Shown: one piece after another, positions 7,768 through 15,461 of the stretch
Layout of the letters: each line of letters starts with the position of its first letter
How positions within the stretch are numbered: position 1 is the first letter of the stretch
Source of the DNA: Chloroflexota bacterium
GTDB taxonomy: Bacteria > Chloroflexota > Anaerolineae > J036 > Brachytrichaceae
Direction: 5' to 3'
Length of the DNA: 36,072 bases
Assembly (NCBI GenBank): GCA_023382055.1
Contig: JAMCQN010000187.1
Coordinates: 1 to 36,072, forward strand
The notes under the pieces: model-generated
The model's database searches: none
What the model was told of the DNA's origin: nothing
Seen by the model: the letters and a program-made list of their open reading frames with translations, nothing else
Program-made: the position numbers and the translations under genes

Positions 7768-10700
7768 TCAGGCCTGGAACAGCGCGAGGAATATCTCGAC
7801 GACCGCCGGATCGAAATGAGCGCCGGACTGGTCCCGTATGTACTGGCGCGCCTGCTCCACCGGCCAGGCTTTGCGGTATGGTCGGTCCGAGCGCAACGCG
7901 TCCCACACATCCGCCACGGTGAAGATGCGCGCCGTCAGCGGAATCCCCTCCCCCTTCAGTCCGCGCGGGTAACCGCCGCCGTCCCACTTCTCGTGATGGC
8001 AATAGGGGATGTCCAGCGCCGGGCGCAGAAAGACGATGGGTGAGAGCATCTCATAGGCGTACTGCGGGTGCTGGCGCATGATGCGCCACTCCTCGTCGTT
8101 CAGCGGGCCTGGCTTCAGCAGGATGCTGTCCGGCACGCCCATTTTGCCGATATCGTGCATCAGCGCGCCGCGCCGGATGTGTACGATCTCGCCCTCTCCC
8201 AGCCCCAGCGCGCGCGCCAGATCGACCGTGATCGCAGTGACGCGCTGCGCATGACCTTCAGTTTCCTTGTCGCGCAGGTCGAGCGCGCGCGACCAGCCCG
8301 CGATGGCCGCATCATACGCCTGCGCGAGTACTTCATTGGATTGCCGCAAACCCTGGAACATCTCTGCGTTGTCAATCCCGATGGCCGCCTGGGTGGCCAA
8401 CGCCTCCAGGAAACCGAGCCACTCTGAGTCGGGTGTAAATTGGGCGCGCTGAAACACCTCGATCACGCCTTTGACCTGACCTTTGGCGACGAGCGGCGCG
8501 CCTACGTAGGTAATGAATCCTTCGTCCGTCAGCCATTGTTGGCGCACCGGCGCGGTCGGGTTCGCGCGCAAATCGGCAATGTGAACGATGCGCCGGTCGA
8601 GCGCGGCGCGACCGGCGTGTCCCTGATCCAGCCGCAGGCGCGTTTCTTCTATAGCGCTGGAACGGAAACCGCGCCCGGCGGCATATTCGAGCGTGGTGGT
8701 GAGCGCGTCGAACAACAACACGCTTGCCGCATCTACGCTCAACTCTGTGAGCATTTTGTCGATCAGGAGATCAAGTGCTGCGTGGATATCGAAACCGGAA
8801 CTGATGGCGAGGTCTATTCTGTGCAGGGCGGTGATATGCTGCAGTTGGCGTTGAGTCTTCTCATGCAGGCGCGCGCGTTGAATCGCTACGCCGGCCATTT
8901 CCGCCGCGGTGGTCATGAAACGGATTTCATCCGGCGTCAGTTCTCGCGGCGCGGGCGCGGCGACCGAGAGCACCCCAATCACCTCTTGTCCCGCGCGGAC
9001 CGGAATCGCCGCGCCGCCCAGCCCCGCATCGATGTAGGCGCACATTTCAGCATGCCCGTGCGGATCGCGCTTAAACTCGTGCGACAGCCACGGTTCGCCT
9101 GTAGCAGCCACCCGCCCGATAATCCCTTCACCCAGTTGCACGGCGACGTTGTGTGCGGGCATGCCTCTCTGTATAGCCGACCGCAACTCACTGCGGGCCG
9201 CATTGTAGAGCCAGAAACTGCCGACGGCTGTTCCCAGCATGGCGAGCGTCTCGTCCAGAAGCGCCTTGTACAAGTCGTTCGGCGTTTGCGCGGTGTTCAG
9301 CCGGGCGGAGAGACGATTCAGGGACTCCAGTTCCGCCAGGCGGCCATGTATCTCTTCGCGCAGATGCGCCTGCTCGATGGCGATGGCGGCGTGATTGGCG
9401 AATGTCTGCAACACTGCCTGTTCCTCTGGCGTAAAGCGGTGCGGTGAAAAAAACGACACCCACATCACGCCCCACGCGTCTGTCTTACCCCGCAGCGGCA
9501 GACATGCCATCGAACGAACGCCTTCACTGCGCATGCGCGGGTTCACCTGCGGGGAATGCGCGACATCCGCGATGAACACGGCCTGCCCCGAACCCATGAC
9601 GCTCATCGAGACCCCTTCGGGACGCATTGCATGCGGTTCAAGCGCATAGTCGTACCCCACACCGACCATCAGGTAGCAGCGGCCTTGCGCGTCAATCAGC
9701 ATCACGCTACACCGGTCTGCTCCAGCCACCTCACGCGCGTTCGCCATAATGCCGTCCAACACGGCATCCATGTGTTGCTGAGCTGAGATCCTGGCGCTGG
9801 CGTCGAGCAACTTCGTCTGAACGACGAACGCACCCTGGACCTGCTCCGCAAGCGTGGCGTTGAGCAGCGCCGCGCCGACATCGCTGGCGATTTCCTGCAG
9901 AACGGTCATATCGTCATGGTCGAACGCGCCGACGTGTTCGCTCTCGACGTTCAGCACGCCCAGCAGCAGGTCGCCCGCGCGAATCGGCGCGGCCAGTTCG
10001 GAACGCGTGCGGGAATTCGGGTCGCCCGCAACAAAACGCGCGTCCTGCCGGACATCGCCGATCACCAATGGCTGATTGTGCTCAGCCACCCAGCCGACGA
10101 TGCCCTGGCCGACCTTCAGGCGAAACACGTCTATGAGTTGGCGCGATGCTGCGCCATAGTCGACCGCCTGCAATACCAGCTCGTTCTGCTCGGCGGCGAG
10201 CCAGAACACGCCCACGATCCAGCCGAACTGCTGCGCGATCGCCTGCGCCACGAGCCGCGCCAGTTCATTCGAGGTATATTTGCCCACCAGGAGTTGCGCG
10301 ACCGTGTTGATCACGACCAGTTGCGCGTTGCGGCGGCGCTCTTTTGCCAGAAGGCGCGCCTTCTGCGCCGCATTGGCCGCTACCGCCGCCAGGTCTTTGG
10401 CGAGTTGGATGTCGTCGTCAGAGAAAGCGCGCGGCGCGCGCGAAACGTGCAATCCAACCATACCGATGGTGTGCGCGTCCGAAACCAGCGGGACGGCGAG
10501 AAACGCGCGCGACTTGAGGCGCCTGAAGACTTCGCCGAGAAATGCGTTTAGAAGCGGCGCCTGCAAAACGTCTGGCGCGGCCAGTTCGCGGTGGTCGCGC
10601 ACGAGCGGCGCGAGCGGCGTGTCTGCGCCGCATGAGATCTGCAGGCCCAGTGTCGATTCGGATTGGCCCCCCCGCCGTTCGACGACGCCGGTGAGCGTTT

Positions 10701-11088
10701 GCTCATCATCCGCGAGCAGGGCCAGCGCGCCGTGATCCACGGCCAGGGCGCTGACGAGTATATCGACGACGGTATACAACACGTCATTCAATTCGAATGG
10801 CGTGTTGATCTGCTCGGCGAGCGCATAGAGTTGCGCCAGCCGGCGATGCTGGGCGCGTTCCATGCGCCATTCGCGCCATCCCCACGTTGCCGCCAGCGCA
10901 AGCGCAAACAGGAATAGCCCTTCAACCACCGCATCGGCAGTGCGTCCGATGGAAGCGATGAGCGCTGCGTTCAGTACGGCGATAAGGATGCCGCCGAGTG
11001 CAGCAGGCTGTAGAAACCTTACGGTATGGAAATACGGTGTCGCAAGTTGATGAAGGCGTTTGAATGTGTTGTGCAGGGAATTAAGCAT
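7768..11088 (-). CDS. Five-GAF HD-GYP cyclic-di-GMP phosphodiesterase
   Basis: 1106 residues. Two hydrophobic helices lie at about 25-65. Five GAF sensor domains follow at roughly 85-250, 255-410, 415-590, 590-745 and 745-905, each linked by a helix of the form AAIAIEQAHL. A C-terminal HD-GYP domain occupies about 915-1100. HD-GYP hallmarks are present: EGHAQRV, MHDIGKMGVPD, HPQYAYEML, the HHExxDGxGYP signature with LKGEGIP, and DVWDALRSDRPYR. The family hydrolyses c-di-GMP to pGpG or GMP. The tandem GAFs suggest sensing of small ligands, redox state or nucleotides; none can be named. It lies directly upstream of a GGDEF gene on the same strand, so synthesis and breakdown may be co-regulated. 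Confidence 0.94.
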   Translation of the reverse strand: MLNSLHNTFKRLHQLATPYFHTVRFLQPAALGGILIAVLNAALIASIGRTADAVVEGLFLFALALAATWGWREWRMERAQHRRLAQLYALAEQINTPFELNDVLYTVVDILVSALAVDHGALALLADDEQTLTGVVERRGGQSESTLGLQISCGADTPLAPLVRDHRELAAPDVLQAPLLNAFLGEVFRRLKSRAFLAVPLVSDAHTIGMVGLHVSRAPRAFSDDDIQLAKDLAAVAANAAQKARLLAKERRRNAQLVVINTVAQLLVGKYTSNELARLVAQAIAQQFGWIVGVFWLAAEQNELVLQAVDYGAASRQLIDVFRLKVGQGIVGWVAEHNQPLVIGDVRQDARFVAGDPNSRTRSELAAPIRAGDLLLGVLNVESEHVGAFDHDDMTVLQEIASDVGAALLNATLAEQVQGAFVVQTKLLDASARISAQQHMDAVLDGIMANAREVAGADRCSVMLIDAQGRCYLMVGVGYDYALEPHAMRPEGVSMSVMGSGQAVFIADVAHSPQVNPRMRSEGVRSMACLPLRGKTDAWGVMWVSFFSPHRFTPEEQAVLQTFANHAAIAIEQAHLREEIHGRLAELESLNRLSARLNTAQTPNDLYKALLDETLAMLGTAVGSFWLYNAARSELRSAIQRGMPAHNVAVQLGEGIIGRVAATGEPWLSHEFKRDPHGHAEMCAYIDAGLGGAAIPVRAGQEVIGVLSVAAPAPRELTPDEIRFMTTAAEMAGVAIQRARLHEKTQRQLQHITALHRIDLAISSGFDIHAALDLLIDKMLTELSVDAASVLLFDALTTTLEYAAGRGFRSSAIEETRLRLDQGHAGRAALDRRIVHIADLRANPTAPVRQQWLTDEGFITYVGAPLVAKGQVKGVIEVFQRAQFTPDSEWLGFLEALATQAAIGIDNAEMFQGLRQSNEVLAQAYDAAIAGWSRALDLRDKETEGHAQRVTAITVDLARALGLGEGEIVHIRRGALMHDIGKMGVPDSILLKPGPLNDEEWRIMRQHPQYAYEMLSPIVFLRPALDIPYCHHEKWDGGGYPRGLKGEGIPLTARIFTVADVWDALRSDRPYRKAWPVEQARQYIRDQSGAHFDPAVVEIFLALFQA

Positions 11089-11097
11089 GGATTGATT

Positions 11098-11466
11098 TCA
11101 ACACCCTGTAATAGCGGCGGGCAGCGCAAAGAATATTGAATTGTCTGCAGAAGCGGAAACCGACCGAACCATTAACGATACTTTGGCACAGGATATGATG
11201 CAATGTGAGCGGGTTAGGAACATGCGTGAGTATATGTGTTCGACGCGACGCAACAATGTGCCATTTCCTCCCAAAACACTCAGTGCATCGTCGTGCATTA
11301 CAGCGATATCGGGCTTCGCGCCGCATCTCGATATCGATGAAGCCATAGGGATAGCGCGCCAGACACCAGGAACCTCGCCCAGCGCCGCGCCGACCAGCCG
11401 CAATCCCGTGATCGGTGGTGTGATAACGTCCGGGGAACGGTTTTGTTTATGCTGTGCATCATCCAT
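11098..11466 (-). pseudogene. Decayed head of a second PAS-GGDEF-like gene
   Basis: The minus strand starts MDDAQHKQNRSPDV, clearly related to MDDATHNPDSSPDI of the PAS gene at 7568, and its upstream DNA is also duplicated. A second similarity, LRLVGAALG versus IRSVLGAALA, follows. Then the sequence loses resemblance and no PAS or GGDEF domain remains before the stop at 11098. I read it as the remnant of a paralogue after deletion. Where the homology ends is uncertain; the lower part may be ordinary intergenic DNA upstream of the HD-GYP gene. Confidence 0.55.
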
Positions 11467-11556
11467 GGCGAAACCAGGCGGTGTATGTCCCGATATCGCC
11501 AATCTAGGCTGTCACCTGCCGGGCTGTCCAGTGTCAGAATGGCGTAGTTGAGCGCC
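11428..11556. repeat. Duplicated segment, copy 2
   Basis: Counterpart of 7527-7657 in the same orientation. It joins a fragment of an HD-GYP gene on one side to the head of a PAS-type gene on the other, mirroring the gene order of the intact pair. Confidence 0.8.
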
Positions 11557-11643
11557 GACAGCGGAATCCCCTCTCCCTTCAACCCGCGCGGATAGCCGCT
11601 GCCGTCCTGATTTTCGCGGTAGCAGCAGGTGATATCGAGCGGC
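11556..11643 (-). pseudogene. HD-GYP domain fragment
   Basis: The minus strand reads PLDITCCYRENQDGSGYP then RGLKGEGIPLSAL. This aligns with the HHEKWDGGGYP...LKGEGIPLTA part of the intact gene (about 7933-8020), also visible at DNA level. The two histidines and the Trp of the HHExWDG signature are lost, and both ends of the domain are missing. It is a non-functional remnant of a duplicated HD-GYP gene. Confidence 0.8.
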
Positions 11644-11903
11644 TCAGACGGCGTGAACTTCGGGCAGGGCTGCGCCCATCAGTTGCTCCGCCAGCGGGAA
11701 GACAGCGTTTTCTTCTAAGGCCGCACACAGCGGGGCGAACAGTTGCTGCTCTTCGCGAGCAGCGTGGTCGTCGATCGCGATTTCCAGCATGGCGGCGCGC
11801 TCGCGTAACGCATCAGGCGCGACCGCCTCAGCCACTGCGCCAGCGCGTCCATCATCCTGCGCAGCAAGCGGTGTTCGGCTGTCAGCGCATCAGTGATCTT
11901 CAT
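11644..11903 (-). pseudogene. Frameshifted hemerythrin-like (HHE) gene
   Basis: Starts MKITDALTAEHRLLRRMMDALAQW in one frame. It continues in another as AEAVAPDALRERAAML, then IDDHAAREEQQLFAPL and a stop at 11644. The helix pattern and the H...HAAREEQQLF residues fit a hemerythrin HHE domain, which binds a di-iron centre for O2 or redox sensing. The frames switch near 11833. Restoring a lost 4-bp GGCT repeat unit would give WLAEAV. It overlaps the upstream DUF2249 gene by 14 bp, a common partner of hemerythrin domains. Either a real inactivating slip or a sequencing error. Confidence 0.75.
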
Positions 11904-12138
11904 GGCCGACTTTTCCGATGCGCACGCGCCACACATCCGGTCCGCGTTCCAGGTAATCCCAGGTAAATGTGCCGGTCAATTCGGCCTGGAACTGGTAGAA
12001 GAGCGGTTTGGGATCGTGGTCATTGACGAGCACGAAGCTCTCGCCTGCGCCGAGTTCAGTGAATGTGCCGAATATCATGGGGTGCCGATGCGCCGGCGCG
12101 ATCTGGCGGACATCAAGGGCTTTATCAGATGGTGTCAT
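11890..12138 (-). CDS. DUF2249 domain protein
   Basis: 82 residues from the ATG at 12138, which has a strong ribosome-binding site (AGGAGA, 8 nt upstream). The frame is open to 12171 but without such a site. Key stretches are VRQIAPAHRHPMIFGTF, GESFVLVNDHDPKPLFYQF and the C-terminal GPDVWRVRIGK, typical of DUF2249. These small proteins often accompany or are fused to hemerythrin domains and denitrification or redox genes; their biochemistry is not settled. The stop lies inside the start of the hemerythrin frame, implying translational coupling. Flavodoxin is upstream on the same strand, with a terminator-like hairpin between. Confidence 0.85.
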   Translation of the reverse strand: MTPSDKALDVRQIAPAHRHPMIFGTFTELGAGESFVLVNDHDPKPLFYQFQAELTGTFTWDYLERGPDVWRVRIGKVGHEDH

Positions 12139-12193
12139 TTTATCTGTCTCCTGTCGGAATGAATAGCTCACGCGCTAAAGTGGCGCGCCGATC

Positions 12194-12226
12194 AGAAGTC
12201 TGACTTCTCGCAGAAGTCAGACTTCT
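12194..12226 (-). terminator. Perfect 15-bp hairpin after flavodoxin
   Basis: agaagtctgacttct and agaagtcagacttct pair perfectly around a cgc loop, 14 bp past the flavodoxin stop. Each arm is itself nearly palindromic. There is no long T-run, but the position fits an end-of-transcript element separating flavodoxin from the DUF2249 pair. Confidence 0.7.
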
Positions 12227-12239
12227 ATTGGGGTAGTAC

Positions 12240-12779
12240 TCAGGCCACGGCCACGCCCGTTTGAATCCCGAACGCGGCCAGTACCTGCGGCAGCCAGACT
12301 TCGAGCCGGCTTTGCGTCAGGTCAGCCTGATTTTCCTGGTCGAGGGACAGGCCGAGGAAGTGATCGCCGTCGAGCGCTACGGAGCCATCAAAGTTGTAGT
12401 CAGCCGCCGGCCACGCGCCGACCAGTTCGCCGCCGCGCTCCTGTATCTTGTATGCCAGCATACCCAGGGCATCCATGAACGTATTGCCGTATGCGTACTG
12501 GTCGCCCAGCCCGAACAGCGCCGCTTTTTTGCCGCTGAAATCGATCTTATCCAGATGCGGCCAGAACATATCCCAGTCGGTCTGCAACTGGCCGATATTC
12601 GCGGTGGGGATGCCCAGGATGAGGCAGTCATACTGCGCCAGGTCTGCGGGCGTCGCGCGAGACATATCGTGCAGCGCCGCAATTCCAGGCTCGATATCGT
12701 CGAGCATGCTCTTGATGCGCTGCGCCACATCCTCGGTGTTCCCCGTGTCCGTGCCATAAAACAACCCGATCTTCGCCAT
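12240..12779 (-). CDS. fldA: Long-chain flavodoxin
   Basis: 179 residues, normal for long-chain flavodoxins. The FMN phosphate loop GTDTGNTE is at 9-16, the region around WDMFWPHLD (about 68-76) supplies aromatic contacts, and FGLGDQYAYG (about 88-97) is the second FMN loop; the extra long-chain segment follows. It carries single electrons between reductases and metalloenzymes in the cytoplasm. Divergent from the three-domain oxygenase gene at 12930, so a role as electron carrier for neighbouring iron enzymes is possible but unproven. The ATG at 12779 gives the usual MAKIGLFYGTDTG start. Confidence 0.93.
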   Translation of the reverse strand: MAKIGLFYGTDTGNTEDVAQRIKSMLDDIEPGIAALHDMSRATPADLAQYDCLILGIPTANIGQLQTDWDMFWPHLDKIDFSGKKAALFGLGDQYAYGNTFMDALGMLAYKIQERGGELVGAWPAADYNFDGSVALDGDHFLGLSLDQENQADLTQSRLEVWLPQVLAAFGIQTGVAVA

Positions 12780-12886
12780 CTCACGCCTCCAACAGGCCGA
12801 TGCCTGTAACGATCAACTCACGCGCCTATCGTAGCGCGCGCGCACAGGATTGCTTTGTCCTGGCGCAAGGAGGGCGGTTCACAGCA

Positions 12887-12892
12887 TATAAT
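12887..12892 (+). promoter_or_regulatory. -10 box upstream of desaturase fusion
   Basis: A perfect TATAAT lies 37 bp before the ATG at 12930. No good -35 hexamer is seen at 16-18 bp. An AGGAG ribosome-binding site at 12920-12924 lies 5 nt before the ATG. Confidence 0.5.
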
Positions 12893-12929
12893 CAGCGACA
12901 ACGTTGTACTGGCTTGAACAGGAGTTCCC

Positions 12930-15215
12930 ATGACCATGAAACTGGCAGGCGGCATCCGGCTGAGCGACTACAGTCTTGTCGGGAAAGATTCCGCCCTGGC
13001 GATTGAGAAAGGGTTGGTTGAAGCGAAATGGTATACCTCGCCCGTCCCCAGGCGGAAGATGCGCGAGTTGCTGCAGCGCCGCGACGGTCCGGCCATCCGC
13101 GACACGCTGATCTGGTTCTTCCTGCTGGGCGCGTTAGGCCTGAGCGGTTATCTGCTGTGGGGCGCGTGGTGGGCGATCATCCCGTTCGCGCTGTATGGCG
13201 TCATCTACGCCTCCAGTTCCGACTCGCGCTGGCACGAGACCAGCCACGGCACGGCCTTCAAGACCGACTGGATGAACAACGCGCTGTACGAGATCGCCTC
13301 ATTCATGGTGTTGCGCGAATCGGCGCCGTGGCGCTGGAGCCACACGCGCCACCACAGCGATACCATCATCGTCGGGCGCGACCCGGAGATCGCCGTCCCC
13401 CGCCCGGCTAATCTATGGATGATCGCCGCCTCCTTCATCAACCTGCCGGCTCTGCGCAAGTACGCGCACAATGTGGCGCTGCACTGCATCGGCAGGATCA
13501 CGCCCGAGGAGGCCACCTTTATCCCGGAGTCGGAGTATGGCAAGGTCTTCGCGCGGGCGCGCATCTATGCGCTGATCTACGCTGGCGTCTTCGCGCTGGC
13601 TATCGCCACTGGCAGCATCCTGCCGCTGATGTATATCGGCCTGCCCAGCTTCTACGGCGCCTGGCTGATGGTCATCTATGGCCTGACGCAGCATGCCGGG
13701 CTGGCGGAGAACGTCCTCGACCACCGGCTGAACTGCCGGACGGTCTACATGAATCCCATCAGCCGCTACCTGTACTGGAACATGAACTACCACGTCGAGC
13801 ATCACATGTTCCCGCTGGTGCCCTACCATCAGTTGCCGAAGCTGCACGAACTCGTCAAGGCCGATATGCCGGCGCCCTACAACGGGCTTGTCGAGGCCTA
13901 TCGCGAGATCATCCCAACCGTGATCCGGCAGGTGAAAGACCCCGCCTGGCACGTCAAGCGCAAGCTGCCCACGCCGACCAACCGCGCCGAAGCGCCTTCG
14001 ACGGCGCCGGTGTTCAGCGCCGCGGGCAAGCCGGTCGCAGACGGCTGGGTCGAGGTGTGCGCCAGCGATCGGTTGCAGAAAGAGGACGTCATCCGCTTCG
14101 ACCACGCGGGCAGGACGTTTGCCATCTACCGCACGGGCGACGGCAGGCTGTATGCCACCGACGGCATCTGCACGCATGGCAACGCGCATCTGGCCGACGG
14201 GATGGTGAAGGGGACGATTATCGAGTGCGCCAAGCACAACGGCCGCTTCGATATGCGGGATGGGTCGCCGCAGCGCGCGCCCGCCTGTGTCGCGCTCAAG
14301 ACCTACGCCGTGCGCGAGCGCGAGGGGAGACTGATCTTCGACCTCAATTCGGCGGGCGGGCTGGGCATGACACAACCGCCGAAAACCTATACCTTCCGCG
14401 TGGTCAGCAACGATAACGTCGCCACGTTCATCAAAGAACTGGCGCTCGCGCCTGACAGCGTTTCGCCAAAACTGACTTACCAGCCCGGCGATTACCTGCA
14501 GTTCGACATACCCGCTTACCCGGAGCGCACCCTGCGGGATGTGGACGTCAAGGCCCCGTACGCGGAGGTGTGGCAGGCGCAGCACGTCTACGATGTCGTG
14601 GCGGCCAACGGCGCGCCCTGCCGGCGCAACTACTCGTTTGCGACCAACCCGGCGGTCGATCATCTGCTGCGCTTCAACATCCGCATCGCCGCGCCGCCGC
14701 GCGGGCAGGACTGCTACGCCGGCGTCGGTTCGTCGCACGTCTTCGGCCTGAAGCCGGGCGACGCCGTCACCGCCATCGGCCCCTTCGGCGATTTTCATAT
14801 CAAGAACACGCAGCGCGAGATGGTGTATCTGGGCGGGGGCGCGGGCATGGCGCCGTTGCGGTCGCACCTGGCCTACCTCTTCGAGACGCAGAAGACGGCG
14901 CGGCGCGTGAGTTACTGGTACGGGGCGCGCTCGCTGCAGGAGATGTTCTACCAGGACTATTTCGCGGAGCTGGCGCGCCGGAATGATAACTTCAGCTTCC
15001 ACGTCGCCCTGTCCGAACCGCTGCCCGGCGACCAGTGGACTGGGCGCACGGGGTTTATCCACGAGGCGCTCAGGCAGGACTATCTCGACAAGCACCCCGA
15101 CCCGACGGCAATCGAGTATTACCTGTGCGGGCCGCCGCTGATGATCCGCGCCGCCACGGACATGCTCAAGGAGTATGGCGTACCCCCGGCGCAGATCGCC
15201 TACGACGAATTTTGA
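12930..15215 (+). CDS. Three-domain fusion: MocD-like desaturase/hydroxylase, Rieske ferredoxin, NqrF-type flavin reductase
   Basis: 761 residues. Residues 1-345 are a membrane fatty-acid-desaturase/hydroxylase domain with helices at about 60-95 and 213-250 and the three histidine boxes HETSH (102-106), HTRHH (138-142) and HVEHH (288-292), which bind a di-iron site. Residues 370-470 form a Rieske [2Fe-2S] domain (CTH 414-416, CAKH 433-436). Residues 485-761 are an FAD/NAD(P)H reductase closest by eye to the NqrF C-terminal half (RNYS 566-569, GGGAGMAPLRSH from 635, CGPP near 735, final DEF). The order matches separate MocD, MocE and MocF proteins of rhizopine catabolism, so this looks like a self-sufficient NAD(P)H-driven monooxygenase or desaturase. 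Substrate unknown. All cofactor ligands are present. Confidence 0.9.
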   Translation: MTMKLAGGIRLSDYSLVGKDSALAIEKGLVEAKWYTSPVPRRKMRELLQRRDGPAIRDTLIWFFLLGALGLSGYLLWGAWWAIIPFALYGVIYASSSDSRWHETSHGTAFKTDWMNNALYEIASFMVLRESAPWRWSHTRHHSDTIIVGRDPEIAVPRPANLWMIAASFINLPALRKYAHNVALHCIGRITPEEATFIPESEYGKVFARARIYALIYAGVFALAIATGSILPLMYIGLPSFYGAWLMVIYGLTQHAGLAENVLDHRLNCRTVYMNPISRYLYWNMNYHVEHHMFPLVPYHQLPKLHELVKADMPAPYNGLVEAYREIIPTVIRQVKDPAWHVKRKLPTPTNRAEAPSTAPVFSAAGKPVADGWVEVCASDRLQKEDVIRFDHAGRTFAIYRTGDGRLYATDGICTHGNAHLADGMVKGTIIECAKHNGRFDMRDGSPQRAPACVALKTYAVREREGRLIFDLNSAGGLGMTQPPKTYTFRVVSNDNVATFIKELALAPDSVSPKLTYQPGDYLQFDIPAYPERTLRDVDVKAPYAEVWQAQHVYDVVAANGAPCRRNYSFATNPAVDHLLRFNIRIAAPPRGQDCYAGVGSSHVFGLKPGDAVTAIGPFGDFHIKNTQREMVYLGGGAGMAPLRSHLAYLFETQKTARRVSYWYGARSLQEMFYQDYFAELARRNDNFSFHVALSEPLPGDQWTGRTGFIHEALRQDYLDKHPDPTAIEYYLCGPPLMIRAATDMLKEYGVPPAQIAYDEF

Positions 15216-15253
15216 CCGGGCGGAGACATCGGTAACACCTCCGAGAACCGATA

Positions 15254-15286
15254 ACACCTCCGAGTTCTGCCAGAACTCGGAGGTGT
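15254..15286 (+). terminator. Perfect 15-bp hairpin after the fusion gene
   Basis: acacctccgagttct and agaactcggaggtgt pair perfectly around a gcc loop, 38 bp past the stop. It has the same architecture as the hairpin at 12194 and shares the ctccgag/ctcggag core with the one at 30583. The remaining bases to 15461 are AT-richer and show no other gene. Confidence 0.7.
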
Positions 15287-15461
15287 CAGACCCGACAGTG
15301 CTGAACCAACACGGTTGTGTTCACTTACATTAAAATGTTCACCAATCGGAAGCGTTTACATTCGACGTTAGGCTGCCTAAGCCTACAGGATTTCGAAGCC
15401 CAGGGTATACCTGATTCAACTGTTCACTGAAACGGCGCAGGCCCAATAGCGAGATAGAGCG

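Noticed and set aside
13413..15257. 614-codon open frame antisense to the desaturase fusion
   Set aside because: A GC-rich shadow frame; the plus strand has complete domains and all ligands, while this frame has no recognisable fold.
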